Source of the DNA: a filamentous cyanobacterium ESFC-1
Lineage (GTDB): Bacteria; Cyanobacteriota; Cyanobacteriia; Cyanobacteriales; Spirulinaceae
DNA length: 32,199 nucleotides
NCBI GenBank assembly: GCA_000380225.1
Contig: KB904821.1
Location: 906,953-939,151 of the forward strand
Reading direction: 5' to 3'
The notes below the pieces were generated by a model. That model had not been told where the DNA came from. It did no database searches and saw nothing but the letters and a program-made list of their open reading frames with translations. How positions within the stretch are numbered: position 1 is the first letter of the stretch; each line of letters opens with the position of its first letter. A program made the translations under genes and the position numbers. Below, in pieces: positions 22,290-31,579 of this stretch.

Positions 22290-23498
22290 TTAATCTACGG
22301 TAATTTGCCGCAACTGTGCCGCCGTTTCTTCCGGTTTACCGGACAAAGGAAAGAGTAAAATACTTTCAATTTCCGAATTTTGCACCAATTCATCAACCCG
22401 ATTAAATTGTCGCTCGGTAATGGCAATCCCATTATGGTTGCGGACGTATTTCATTTCCTCTTGGAAATTCTCGTCGCTGTAAACTTGGATAAAGGCGCGG
22501 TCGATATCCCAATTTTGCCAATCGGCGGCAAAATAACGCTTGGCCCAATAAGGATTATGATGGCATAGATCGAAGCTGACATTAGGATTGGCTTGCTTCA
22601 TGGCTGCAATCATATTCTGTACAAAAGTCGTGAGTGAGGCGGTGCGGTCTACCTTTCCGGGTAACTCGGCATGATAGCCCAAATAATCATCCCACTGTAC
22701 CGCATCAATGGTGGGATATTTCTGCACAAACTCTACTAAAATGTTCGTAAAAAAGTTAGCAACTTCAGGAATTTCGACATCCAAAACATAGTGGTCGATA
22801 CCGGGATGGGTGCGGTCTACTCCGGGAACAATCCAGCCTTTTTCTACGGCTAAATCGAACATGGGGCTATTTTCATCAATCTTAATGCCCTTCTCAAAAT
22901 AAGCATGAACTTCCATATTTTGTTGGTGGGCTTCGTCAATCATCCAGGTTAACCATTCATCTTGAAATTGATTGGGACAACTCGCATAACCGAGGGTTTT
23001 CTGCATAACCTCGCTTTGATACATGGTACAAGCATTGCCCCAAACTCCATGAATTATGGCGTTAAAGCCTTGAGATTTGTAGTAACGGACGCGATCGCGA
23101 ATCATTTTTTCGCTGGCATTATTCGTCACTTGATAGCGACTTAAATAAATACCGCGAATGGCTTTTTGTTCCCAAGGTGTTGTCGGGGTTGGGGAGGCTT
23201 GAGGCGTTGCAGCAGGAGAAGGTGAAGGAGTCGGAGTCGGTATAGAAACTGCTTCAGGGGTTGCGGGGATCGTCGTGGGGGTGGGGGTAGGAAGGGAAAC
23301 GTGGACGGGAGTAGTTGCGGGAGTAGGGGGGGCTAGAAAGGGAATTTGGGCTTGGATGTCCTCTGGGACAAATTGCAGCCAGTCGATTTTGTCTCGTTGA
23401 CTAAAAACGCCGTATCCCCCCGCAAAAATCAGGACAAAGACCCACAATGGAATCATGGCACAGCCACAGCCTTTGGGCTTTTGATCGGAGCGTGACAT
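22290..23498 (-). CDS. Membrane-anchored GHL10-type glycoside hydrolase-like protein
   Basis: The product has 402 residues. A short cytoplasmic start is followed by one membrane helix (about 14-32), then a linker rich in Pro and Thr (about 55-108, PTPTPTTIPATPEAVSIPTP). The catalytic-like domain runs from about 112. It begins RGIYLSRYQVTN, has MIDEAHQQNMEVHAYFEKG, then DHYVLDVEIPEVANFF and AVQWDDYLGY, the pattern of the family 10-like/DUF187-DUF4015 TIM barrel. The acidic pair in QWDDY is a plausible active site. The enzyme would face the periplasm and act on wall or exopolysaccharide; the substrate is unknown. Confidence 0.8.
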   Translation of the reverse strand: MSRSDQKPKGCGCAMIPLWVFVLIFAGGYGVFSQRDKIDWLQFVPEDIQAQIPFLAPPTPATTPVHVSLPTPTPTTIPATPEAVSIPTPTPSPSPAATPQASPTPTTPWEQKAIRGIYLSRYQVTNNASEKMIRDRVRYYKSQGFNAIIHGVWGNACTMYQSEVMQKTLGYASCPNQFQDEWLTWMIDEAHQQNMEVHAYFEKGIKIDENSPMFDLAVEKGWIVPGVDRTHPGIDHYVLDVEIPEVANFFTNILVEFVQKYPTIDAVQWDDYLGYHAELPGKVDRTASLTTFVQNMIAAMKQANPNVSFDLCHHNPYWAKRYFAADWQNWDIDRAFIQVYSDENFQEEMKYVRNHNGIAITERQFNRVDELVQNSEIESILLFPLSGKPEETAAQLRQITVD

Positions 23499-23712
23499 AG
23501 TGTTTAGTATATGGGTTAGGTTGACCAGGAATTAGGGCGATCGCCCCCTTCTTGACCCTATCGTAGTGAATTACCTACATTCAATCTCTACAATTAGAGT
23601 TTAGTCTTATTTTTATTATTGCTACAATAAAGGGTAAAATATTGGAAAATCAAGCAAAAAAATAATATTTATTAACAATATTTAGCCTGACTCTGCCGAG
23701 GAATGAGATTTA

Positions 23713-26700
23713 ATGACTTATTTTCGCGATCGCCCATTCCCTAAAGCGTTTAAAAACATACCATTACGTTACGTTCTGGTCATCCCTTTTGTTTGCCAAA
23801 TTACGATCGCTGTCGGATTAACCGGATGGATTGCTGGGCAGTATGGGCAAAAAGCAGTTAACGATTTGGCAACTCAACTGCGACAAGAAACAACCCTTAG
23901 AATTGAGCAAAAGTTAGACGAATATTTAGAAGTCCCTCCCCGAATTAATCGTCTTAATCAAAATGCTATCAAAATGGGCTATGTTTCCGAGAAAAACTTA
24001 GAAGATTTGTACAATCACTTTTTGATTCAATCCCAAGAATTTACTCAAGCTCAGTCTATCTTTTTTGGTCGTGCTGATGGGGAGTTTATTGGGAATAGTA
24101 ATTTTCAGCCAGGGCGATCCTCCCAACTGATGATTGCAGGGCAAGAAACCAACGGCGCAATTCGTTTTTATGACGTAGATGCAGAAGGTCGTCCGGTCAA
24201 GCTAAATAGCGAAACTTCTGGCTTTGATCCCCGTCAGCGACCTTGGTATCAAGCCGCAGTCCAAACCGGAGAATCTACTTGGGGCGAGATTTTTACTTAT
24301 CATGCTTATGCGTTGATGGCCATTCCAGTTGTGACTCCGATTTATGACGAACAAGAGGAAATTATTGGAGTTTTAGGGAATAATTTTTTCCTTGGACAAA
24401 TTAGTGATTTTCTAAGTAATATTGAAGTGGGTCAAACGGGAGAAATTTATATCATCGAACGCTCTGGGGAGATTGTTGCGAGTTCAACTTTACCGCAACC
24501 TTTTATCATTGAAAATGGTAAAACTGAAAGAATCAATATTTTAGAAACAGAAGAAAAGTTTTTACAAGCTTCGGCGCAATTTTTAATCGCAGAATACCAA
24601 GACTTTGCAGAAATTAACGAATCCATCCAACTGAACTTTGATTACGAGCAAGAAAAACACTTTTTACAAATCTCGCCTTTTCAAGATGAATTAGGTTTAG
24701 ATTGGCTGATTGTGGTAGTTATGCCCGAATCAGACTTTATGGCCGAAATTAATTCCAGTCGTCGTAATTCAATTATATTATGTGGTTTGGCTTTAGTTAT
24801 AGCGATCGCGTCAGGATTGCTAACCAGTCGTTGGATTATGCGCTCTGTCTTAGATTTAATTGAAGTATCTTCGGAGATTGCTAAAGGGAAGTTTGGCCAA
24901 ACGGTGCGACCCGGAAAATTAAAAGAGTTAGCCATTCTTGCCCAAAGTTTTAATCGTATGGTGGGACGCTTGCAAACCTCATTTCACGACTTACAAAAAG
25001 CAAATCTCAGCCTCAAACAAAGTGAAACCAAATATCGTTTGTTAGCAGAAAATATGAGCGATTTGGTTTGTTTACATGAGGCTGAAGGAACTTATAATTA
25101 CATTAGTGCCTCTGTGCATTTGTTGTTGGGTTACGATCCTCAAAACTTAATCGGTCAAAATCACTTCGATCTCATTCATCCCGAAGATCGCGATCGCATT
25201 CGTAAAGAAATCCAACAAATTGATGACGGGATTGCAATTATCCTAACCTACCGCATTCAGAAAAAAGCCGGAGATTATCGCTGGGTAGAAACCGTTGCCC
25301 GTGCGATTTTAGACGACAAAGGTCATCCCGCTCAACTGCAAACCACCTCGCGGGATGTCACCGAAAAAATGCGCCTACAACGAAAACTGCAATACGACGC
25401 ACTCCACGATGCTTTAACCGGATTGCCCAACCGTAACTTACTCATGGAGCGTCTCAACCTTTCTTTACAACGCATCCATCACAACGATAGTTATCAATTT
25501 GCGATACTTTTTTTAGACTTAGACCGCTTCAAAGTCATCAATGACAGTCTGGGTCATCTAGCCGGAGACGAAGTATTAATTGAAGTGGCAAACCGCCTCC
25601 AATCTACCATTCGTTCCCTCGATCTCGTCGCTCGTTTGGGCGGTGATGAATTTGTTATTTTAGTTGAAGACATTAGCGGTCTTTACGAAGCGATTCAACT
25701 GGCAGAAAGAGTTTTTGCCAGTTTTGAAGAAGCCTTAGTTCTCAATTACCAGCCCACCTTTATTCAAGCCAGTATTGGCATTGTAGCCGGGACAAAGCGT
25801 TATCACCAAGCCATTGATTTAATTCGCGATGCTGATATCGCCATGTATCGTGCTAAAGCCAAGGGACGCTCTTGTTACGAGATTTTTGACCCCGCCATGC
25901 ACGCCCAAGCCCTAGAGCGTTTACAACTCGAAAGCGATCTTCGCCATGCTCTCGACCGCCAAGAATTGATTGTTTGCTATCAACCCATTGTGTCGGCGGA
26001 TAGTCAACAATTAAGAAGTTTTGAAGCCTTGATGCGGTGGCAACATCCCCAAAGAGGCTTGATTTCGCCGGCTGAGTTTATCCCCATTGCCGAGGAAACT
26101 CAACTCATCGTGCCGATTAGTATTTGGTTATTAGGAGAAGTTGCCTTACAAATTCAAAAATGGCAACAACAGCCCGATTTAGCGATAAATTTGACGCGAT
26201 CGCTCCGCGTGAGTATTAATATTTCTGTGGTACATCTGAAACATCCTCAGTTTATGGATCATGTGGACGGGGTGCTACAAGACACGGGGATATCGGGAGA
26301 ACATTTCATTTTTGAGATTACCGAAGGGGTTTTAATTCAGGATGTTGAGGCTATTGTCGCGATTCTCAAACAACTGCGCGATCGCAATATTGCCATTAGT
26401 ATTGATGATTTTGGCACAGGATATTCTTCTCTCAGTTATTTGTGCGATCTGCCCATCAACACTTTAAAAATTGATAAATCCTTTGTAAGTCGCATGGTAC
26501 AAAGTCCTAAAAACCGCCGCGTCGTCGAAACTATTTTGATTTTGACGCAACAGTTAGGGTTATTCTCTGTCGCAGAAGGAATTGAAACTATTAAACAATT
26601 CGATCTACTCAAAACATTAGGTTGTAATTATGCTCAAGGTTACTTTTTTGGCCGACCAGAGCGCTCTGAAATAGCGATGCGATGGTTACAGTCCTCCACA

Positions 26701-26748
26701 TCGGGTCAGTCATCAGCTATTGTCGTCACAGACAGGTCAGACTCATAA
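23713..26748 (+). CDS. Cache-HAMP-PAS-GGDEF-EAL cyclic-di-GMP signalling protein
   Basis: The product has 1011 residues. Order: membrane helix 19-41, periplasmic dCache-like sensor about 45-345 (FDPRQRPWYQAA), helix 352-370, HAMP about 372-425, PAS about 435-555, GGDEF domain with intact GGDEF at 643-647, EAL domain with EAL at 771-773 and DDFGTGYSSL at 898-907. The inhibitory I-site RxxD (RSLD, 634-637) sits five residues before GGDEF. Both catalytic signatures are intact, so it could make and degrade c-di-GMP, with balance set by the sensor. It is divergent from the GHL10 gene and convergent with mscS. Confidence 0.95.
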   Translation: MTYFRDRPFPKAFKNIPLRYVLVIPFVCQITIAVGLTGWIAGQYGQKAVNDLATQLRQETTLRIEQKLDEYLEVPPRINRLNQNAIKMGYVSEKNLEDLYNHFLIQSQEFTQAQSIFFGRADGEFIGNSNFQPGRSSQLMIAGQETNGAIRFYDVDAEGRPVKLNSETSGFDPRQRPWYQAAVQTGESTWGEIFTYHAYALMAIPVVTPIYDEQEEIIGVLGNNFFLGQISDFLSNIEVGQTGEIYIIERSGEIVASSTLPQPFIIENGKTERINILETEEKFLQASAQFLIAEYQDFAEINESIQLNFDYEQEKHFLQISPFQDELGLDWLIVVVMPESDFMAEINSSRRNSIILCGLALVIAIASGLLTSRWIMRSVLDLIEVSSEIAKGKFGQTVRPGKLKELAILAQSFNRMVGRLQTSFHDLQKANLSLKQSETKYRLLAENMSDLVCLHEAEGTYNYISASVHLLLGYDPQNLIGQNHFDLIHPEDRDRIRKEIQQIDDGIAIILTYRIQKKAGDYRWVETVARAILDDKGHPAQLQTTSRDVTEKMRLQRKLQYDALHDALTGLPNRNLLMERLNLSLQRIHHNDSYQFAILFLDLDRFKVINDSLGHLAGDEVLIEVANRLQSTIRSLDLVARLGGDEFVILVEDISGLYEAIQLAERVFASFEEALVLNYQPTFIQASIGIVAGTKRYHQAIDLIRDADIAMYRAKAKGRSCYEIFDPAMHAQALERLQLESDLRHALDRQELIVCYQPIVSADSQQLRSFEALMRWQHPQRGLISPAEFIPIAEETQLIVPISIWLLGEVALQIQKWQQQPDLAINLTRSLRVSINISVVHLKHPQFMDHVDGVLQDTGISGEHFIFEITEGVLIQDVEAIVAILKQLRDRNIAISIDDFGTGYSSLSYLCDLPINTLKIDKSFVSRMVQSPKNRRVVETILILTQQLGLFSVAEGIETIKQFDLLKTLGCNYAQGYFFGRPERSEIAMRWLQSSTSGQSSAIVVTDRSDS

Positions 26749-26782
26749 AGTGATTCTACTTTGGCTTGGAGAAAGCGATCTC

Positions 26783-28480
26783 TTAATGATTATTCGAGCC
26801 ATTTTTATCATCTGTTGCAGGTTTTTGATTCATCATGGTTAATAATCCTCCGAGGGGTTGAATACGAAAACCAGGAACTTCGTAATCATCGGGTAAATAG
26901 TTTTCTGGAATGGTAATTTCATTACCGTCGCGCATAGCTGAATAGTGGGGAGAAAGGATTTCGATATCATTCTCATTACAGCAATCTTGGATATTTTGAT
27001 AAAGCTCTGAGTAAATTTTAGGCATTTCTGCCGGAGCATTTGTATAGGCATTCAACTCATAGCTAACATAAAAGTCATCCAAGCTTTTTTGTAAGATAAA
27101 AGGCTCTGGTTCTTTTAAAATCAATTCAATATTTTGGGCAGCTTGAATCAACACTTCATTCACTTTACGCCACGGCACATCATAACCCAACGTAACATTA
27201 GCATGAAGCAACAGGGGAATGCTGCGATCGCGCACCGCCGCACTGTAATTAATAATCTGACTACCTAATACCATTGTATTCGGAATCGTAATAACAACAT
27301 TCTTCGGAGTCCGAATCCGGGTAACTAATAAAGTTTCTTCGACAATTTCCCCAGTAGCCTCGGCAATTTTGACATAATCATGGGTTTTAAAAGCTCGCGT
27401 ATAAATCAAAATAATCCCAGACACCACATTAGCCACCGCAACGGTTGATCCCAATGAAACGACAATTCCCAAGAAAACGGTAAAGCCTTGAAACGCTAAA
27501 GAGTCATAACCCGGTAAATAGGGAAAAATAACAACAATCGCGGTTGCAATTAGGAAAAATGTGACTAAACGATAAGTGGGTTCAGCCCATTCTTGATGAA
27601 ACCAAGATACTGAAATGGTGCCGCGGCCTAATTCAGCAAAAGTAAGCCGTAAAACGATTAAACTATAATAAGTCACCAACAAAACAATCGCAATTCTAAA
27701 GGGATTCCCGGTTTCCACATAATCTAAAATTGCTTCGGTAATTTCTTCAGTTGAAGTAAAGAAACTCAAAACCAAAGTCACATACAAGCAAGGCAAACCA
27801 ACAATTAAAGCCAAGCTAAGAATTTGGACAATACTAATAACAATTGTACCGATAATTGTGAGAATATAGCTATTCAAAACTTGGATAAAATTAGCATCTT
27901 CGCGGCGACGTAGAGAAGGAATATAATCATTGCGCCAGCGATCGACCTTGCCATAAATACGCGGTAAAGCGTAGTTAAGCACATTGAAAACGACAATTAA
28001 CGCTAAAGTTGCGATTAGCGTCCAGAAAACGCCCCACAAGGTTCGCTTGATATCGTTATTAACGCGGTAACTCCTTAACTCCGTTTGTAGTTGTGCTAAA
28101 TAGTCTTCTGCCAGGTCAAGACGTTCCTGTTCTGCGGCTTGTGCATCTTGGTTAGTTAGAGTGACAATAAGCTCATCCCCGGCTTCAATAATCGTGGTTA
28201 ACTTTCGGTCTTCGATGCGGAGAGAATCGAGAGGAATTGAATCATCTTCAGCAATTTCTTCTAAGCGAGCATTAATAGCCTCAACGCGGTCTTTAGCCGT
28301 AAAATCACCAATTCCTTTTTGAATTTTAAACAGTTCTGCTGTCCCCAACTGTACCGGATAACCGTCGATTTCATTGCCTTCTAGTTCTTGGGCATAAACG
28401 AAATTAGTCAAACAGATACACAAACAAAAACTAATTGCCAAAATAGCGAATCGTCGCCAACGTCTCAACTGTAAGCTCAT
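26783..28480 (-). CDS. MscS-family mechanosensitive channel
   Basis: The product has 565 residues. A signal peptide (residues 1-30) leads to an extracytoplasmic region with EAINARLEEIAEDDSIPLDS. Several membrane helices follow from about 150. The MscS pore helix region is SLGSTVAVANVVSGIILIYT, followed by the beta domain (DYVKIAEATGEIVEETLLVTRIRTPKNVVITIPN) and the C-terminal alpha/beta domain. These are the family's hallmarks. It releases solutes on osmotic downshock. The N-terminal extension is of the kind seen in several cyanobacterial MscS paralogues. It lies downstream of ureB, behind a terminator, so it is probably a separate transcription unit. Confidence 0.92.
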   Translation of the reverse strand: MSLQLRRWRRFAILAISFCLCICLTNFVYAQELEGNEIDGYPVQLGTAELFKIQKGIGDFTAKDRVEAINARLEEIAEDDSIPLDSLRIEDRKLTTIIEAGDELIVTLTNQDAQAAEQERLDLAEDYLAQLQTELRSYRVNNDIKRTLWGVFWTLIATLALIVVFNVLNYALPRIYGKVDRWRNDYIPSLRRREDANFIQVLNSYILTIIGTIVISIVQILSLALIVGLPCLYVTLVLSFFTSTEEITEAILDYVETGNPFRIAIVLLVTYYSLIVLRLTFAELGRGTISVSWFHQEWAEPTYRLVTFFLIATAIVVIFPYLPGYDSLAFQGFTVFLGIVVSLGSTVAVANVVSGIILIYTRAFKTHDYVKIAEATGEIVEETLLVTRIRTPKNVVITIPNTMVLGSQIINYSAAVRDRSIPLLLHANVTLGYDVPWRKVNEVLIQAAQNIELILKEPEPFILQKSLDDFYVSYELNAYTNAPAEMPKIYSELYQNIQDCCNENDIEILSPHYSAMRDGNEITIPENYLPDDYEVPGFRIQPLGGLLTMMNQKPATDDKNGSNNH

Positions 28481-28535
28481 CGAATTTGCACCCCTAAAAA
28501 CTTTGTCAAAAAATATGGTAGATTAAGATGAATGC

Positions 28536-28567
28536 AAAAAAAGATAGTAGCGCGGTAAACTACTACC
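28536..28567 (-). terminator. Intrinsic terminator downstream of ureB
   Basis: On the minus strand GGTAGTAG (28567-28560), a 9-nt loop and CTACTATC (28550-28543) form an 8-bp stem with one G-T pair, followed by seven T (28542-28536). It ends the ureA-ureB transcript before mscS. Confidence 0.85.
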
Positions 28568-28602
28568 TTTAAAATGCCCAAATTTTAGTCAAAGCGCACC
28601 AT

Positions 28603-28911
28603 TCAATCTAAATTACCATTGACCAAGCCATTCAAACCGTAGACTTGGCGACTCCCTGCTAAGGCCACTAACTCCACTTCCCGTTCATCTCCGGGTTCAA
28701 AGCGAATTGCGTTCCCAGAGGGGATATTGAGGCGCATTCCTTTCACACTTTCGCGGTCAAAATGTAACGCAGAATTGACTTCGTAAAAGTGAAAATGAGA
28801 ACCTACTTGAATGGGGCGATCGCCCGTATTCGCCACTGTAACACGCTTCGTCTCGCGGCCAGCATTAAGTTCAATTTCGCCCGCTTGCACTAATAATTCG
28901 CCAGGAATCAT
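28603..28911 (-). CDS. ureB: Urease subunit beta
   Basis: The product has 102 residues, the usual length. Family pattern: [83 protein letters not shown]. UreB packs against the catalytic UreC in the (UreABC)3 trimer that hydrolyses urea to ammonia and carbamate. It follows ureA after 17 bp, on the same strand. ureC is not next to it; a terminator and mscS come instead, so the catalytic subunit must be encoded elsewhere or absent. Confidence 0.97.
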   Translation of the reverse strand: MIPGELLVQAGEIELNAGRETKRVTVANTGDRPIQVGSHFHFYEVNSALHFDRESVKGMRLNIPSGNAIRFEPGDEREVELVALAGSRQVYGLNGLVNGNLD

Positions 28912-28928
28912 CTTAATTTCGCCTCTAC

Positions 28929-29231
28929 TTACTGAATTGGGTCGTGAACTGTAACTAACTTCGTACCATCGGGAAATGTTGCCTCTACTTGAACTTCGTG
29001 CAGCATTTCGGCAATTCCCGGCATTACTTCATCTTGGCTGAGGAGGTGTCGTCCTTCACTCATCAACTCAGCCACCGTTTTTCCTTCCCGGGCCCCTTCT
29101 AAAATCGCGGCTGAGATGTACGCAACAGCTTCTGGGTAGTTTAGCTTAACGCCACGTTCTTTGCGGCGTTCTGCGAGCAAAGCGGCGGTAAAAATCAGTA
29201 GTTTGTCTTTCTCTTGGGGAGTCAGTTGCAT
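28929..29231 (-). CDS. ureA: Urease subunit gamma
   Basis: From ATG 29231 ([20 protein letters not shown]) the product is 100 residues, the standard UreA length. A longer frame from 29306 has no family support. Motifs: [64 protein letters not shown], all typical. It is the first gene of the ureA-ureB pair. Confidence 0.97.
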   Translation of the reverse strand: MQLTPQEKDKLLIFTAALLAERRKERGVKLNYPEAVAYISAAILEGAREGKTVAELMSEGRHLLSQDEVMPGIAEMLHEVQVEATFPDGTKLVTVHDPIQ

Positions 29232-29421
29232 ATTGTCTTGCGGATTCCTTGGGTCAATCTTTAGAATTTTAAGGCGATCGCGCCCCATTCCCAACGAAAT
29301 TAACAACGATTACAGATCGCAACCCCCCCTCAAAAATTTCTTTCCCCAAATCCTTGACAACCCCCAGTCCATTCAGCTAGATTAGTAATCGGCTCGAAAA
29401 ACGGGTCAAACTTCAAAACAA

Positions 29422-29495
29422 GGGACTGTAGTTCAACTGGTTAGAGCACCGCCCTGTCACGGCGGAAGTTGCGGGTTCGAGCCCCGTCAGTCCCG
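29422..29495 (+). tRNA. trnD-GUC: tRNA-Asp (anticodon GTC)
   Basis: The acceptor stem GGGACTG (29422-29428) pairs with CAGTCCC (29488-29494), with discriminator G. The D-arm is GTTC...GAGC, the anticodon arm CCGCC-CTGTCAC-GGCGG with anticodon GTC, and the T-arm GCGGG-TTCGAGC-CCCGT. Length 74 nt, CCA not encoded. It lies 118 bp upstream of gltX on the same strand. Confidence 0.97.
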
Positions 29496-29520
29496 TTAAA
29501 ATAAAGATAAGCTAAAAATT

Positions 29521-29561
29521 ACTAATGTAGAGATGCAGAAAACTTGTGTCTCTACATTAGT
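29521..29561 (+). promoter_or_regulatory. 13-bp perfect hairpin between tRNA-Asp and gltX
   Basis: ACTAATGTAGAGA (29521-29533) and TCTCTACATTAGT (29549-29561) form a perfect stem with a 15-nt loop. No T-run follows. It could be an mRNA hairpin in the gltX leader, a processing site after the tRNA, or a small dispersed palindrome. Confidence 0.65.
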
Positions 29562-29612
29562 TATGAAATGCCGTGAAACCCTATCAAATAATACAACATA
29601 AACCATTTTATT

Positions 29613-31067
29613 ATGACCGTAAGAGTTCGCATTGCCCCCAGTCCAACCGGAAACTTTCACATCGGGACTGCTCGTACTGCCATTTTTAACTGGTTGTTTG
29701 TTCGCAACCACGGCGGTCAATTTATTTTACGCATTGAAGACACCGATACCGAGCGATCGCGCCCAGAATTTACCGAAAATATCCTCGATGGCATGACCTG
29801 GTTGGGTTTAAATTGGGACGAAGGCCCCTTTTTCCAAACCCAACGCCTCGATTTATATCGTCAAGCCGTCCAAACCCTTTTAGATAAAGGCTTGGCCTAT
29901 CGCTGCTACACCACCTCAGACGAACTCGACCAAATGCGGGCCACCCAACAAGCCCGTCACGAAGCCCCCCGCTACGATAATCGCCACCGCAACCTCACCG
30001 CCGAACAAATCGCCCAATTTGAAGCCGAAGGGCGCAAACCCGTCATTCGCTTTAAAATTGACGACGATCGCGAAATTGTTTGGGATGACCAAGTACGAGG
30101 AAAAATGACTTGGAAAGGTCGCGATTTAGGCGGTGACATGGTAATTGCCCGTCAACCCGAAGGAGACGAAACCTTTGGCCAACCGTTGTATAATCTCGCG
30201 GTGGTTGTAGACGACATGGATATGAAAATCAGCCATGTCCTGCGCGGCGAAGACCATATCGCCAATACCGCCAAGCAGATTTTGTTATACGAAGCTTTAG
30301 GAGAAGAAATCCCAGTTTTCGCTCATACGCCCTTAATTTTGAATGAAAAAGGCCAGAAACTCTCGAAACGGGACGGGGTAACTTCGATTTCTGACTTCAA
30401 ACGCATGGGCTTCTTACCCGAAGCGATCGCGAACTATATGATTCTATTAGGTTGGACTCCCGAAAACTCCACCCAAGAACTCTTTAGCCTCGACGAAGCC
30501 GCACAACTATTCGGACTCGATCGCGTCAACAAAGCCGGGGCTAAATTCGACTGGGACAAACTCGACTGGATTAACAGCCAATATCTGCACAATAAAGCCC
30601 CAGAAGCCGTAGTAGACCAACTCATTCCCTATTGGCAAGAAGCAGGGTATGAATTTGACCCAGAGGGCGATCGCGACTGGCTGATACAACTCACCGAAAT
30701 TATCGTCCATAGCCTCACCCGCTTGGCCGATGCCATTCCCGAAAGCCGCTTACTGTTTGGGGAAAAAATCAAATTCAGCGAAAAAGCGATCGCCCAACTG
30801 CAACTCGAAAACGTTGAACCCGTATTAAACTCCATTCAAGACAATCTAGCCTCAGCCACCGAATTTAACGCCGATATCGCCAAAGACATCATCAAACAAG
30901 TCACCAAAGCCCACAACGTCAAAAAAGGCCTAGTGATGAAATCCCTCCGGGCGGCCCTGACTGGCGAACTACAAGGGCCCGACCTCATTCAATCTTGGGC
31001 ATTACTGCATCGCAAAGGTTGGGACAAAGCCCGCTTACAACAAGCCCTAGCCGTTATCAGCAGCTAA
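29613..31067 (+). CDS. gltX: Glutamyl-tRNA synthetase
   Basis: The product has 484 residues, normal length. The class I signatures are present: HIGT at 16-19 ([18 protein letters not shown]) and the KMSKS-type KLSKR at 249-253. Other GluRS blocks are [39 protein letters not shown] and a C-terminal anticodon-binding helical domain (from about 310). In cyanobacteria this non-discriminating enzyme charges both tRNA-Glu and tRNA-Gln and feeds tetrapyrrole synthesis through Glu-tRNA. The last codons and stop (GTTATCAGCAGCTAAGGGGCA) match the dispersed repeat that follows, so the 3' end of the gene lies within a repeat unit. Confidence 0.98.
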   Translation: MTVRVRIAPSPTGNFHIGTARTAIFNWLFVRNHGGQFILRIEDTDTERSRPEFTENILDGMTWLGLNWDEGPFFQTQRLDLYRQAVQTLLDKGLAYRCYTTSDELDQMRATQQARHEAPRYDNRHRNLTAEQIAQFEAEGRKPVIRFKIDDDREIVWDDQVRGKMTWKGRDLGGDMVIARQPEGDETFGQPLYNLAVVVDDMDMKISHVLRGEDHIANTAKQILLYEALGEEIPVFAHTPLILNEKGQKLSKRDGVTSISDFKRMGFLPEAIANYMILLGWTPENSTQELFSLDEAAQLFGLDRVNKAGAKFDWDKLDWINSQYLHNKAPEAVVDQLIPYWQEAGYEFDPEGDRDWLIQLTEIIVHSLTRLADAIPESRLLFGEKIKFSEKAIAQLQLENVEPVLNSIQDNLASATEFNADIAKDIIKQVTKAHNVKKGLVMKSLRAALTGELQGPDLIQSWALLHRKGWDKARLQQALAVISS

Positions 31068-31321
31068 GGGGCAGCTTTTTTCAGTCAACAGCCTCTAAGG
31101 GGCAATCGGCAATCGGCAATCGGCAGTCGGGAGGTTTCTTCAGTCATCAGTTATCAGCCTCTAAGGGGCAATCGGCAATCGGCTCCTCGGCAATCGGGGG
31201 GGAGGTGGGATGCAAGCCCCAGAAAGGGGGTCAGAAACTTCTTGCTATAGGGTAGACTCTATAAAAAGGCTCAACGCCAGACTATACTAGGGTTTCAGCC
31301 TCAAAAAGTAAAATTAAGTTT
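31068..31321. repeat. Composite dispersed repeat after gltX, inverted relative to the copy before gdmH
   Basis: Units of CAG(C/T)CTCTAAGGGGCAATCG followed by tandem CAATCGG heptamers occur at about 31089 and 31158. The stretch about 31137-31321 is a diverged reverse complement of about 12272-12456. It includes a stem TATAG (31246-31250) with CTATA (31259-31263) where the other copy has CTGGAG/CTCCAG. No gene is supported. Confidence 0.85.
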
Positions 31322-31435
31322 CACCGAGAGTTATCAGTAATCAGTGTTTTGGGCAGTGGGTCTTGGGCAGCTTTGCTGTAGGCAGTGGGCAATCGTTATG
31401 TAGGGGCGATCTTTTCCCTGCCCAATAACCAATAA

Positions 31436-31482
31436 CTGGTGCGACCCCGCGCCGCCGTAAGGCGCAAGGGAACGCGCACCAG
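31436..31482. repeat. Compound palindrome inserted within the heptamer repeat
   Basis: CTGGTGCG (31436-31443) pairs with CGCACCAG (31475-31482) and encloses GCGCC (31449-31453) with GGCGC (31461-31465). It is flanked by CCAATAA-type heptamers on both sides, as if inserted into them. Confidence 0.65.
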
Positions 31483-31483
31483 A

Positions 31484-31579
31484 AATAACCAACAACCAAT
31501 AACCAACAACCAACAACCAACAACCAACAACCAATAACCAACAACCAACAACAAAGGACAAAGAACAAAAGACCAAGGA
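31484..31579 (-). repeat. AACCAAC heptamer tandem repeat downstream of cobQ
   Basis: On the plus strand about ten units of AACCAAC/AACCAAT run from about 31488 to 31552, followed by ACAAAGGACAAAGAACAAAA. Read on the minus strand, the cobQ stop is followed at once by the GT-rich form (TTAGTCCTTGGTCTTTTGTT, then GTTGGTT units). The unit and orientation match the repeats after gdmH, copA and trxA. Confidence 0.9.
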
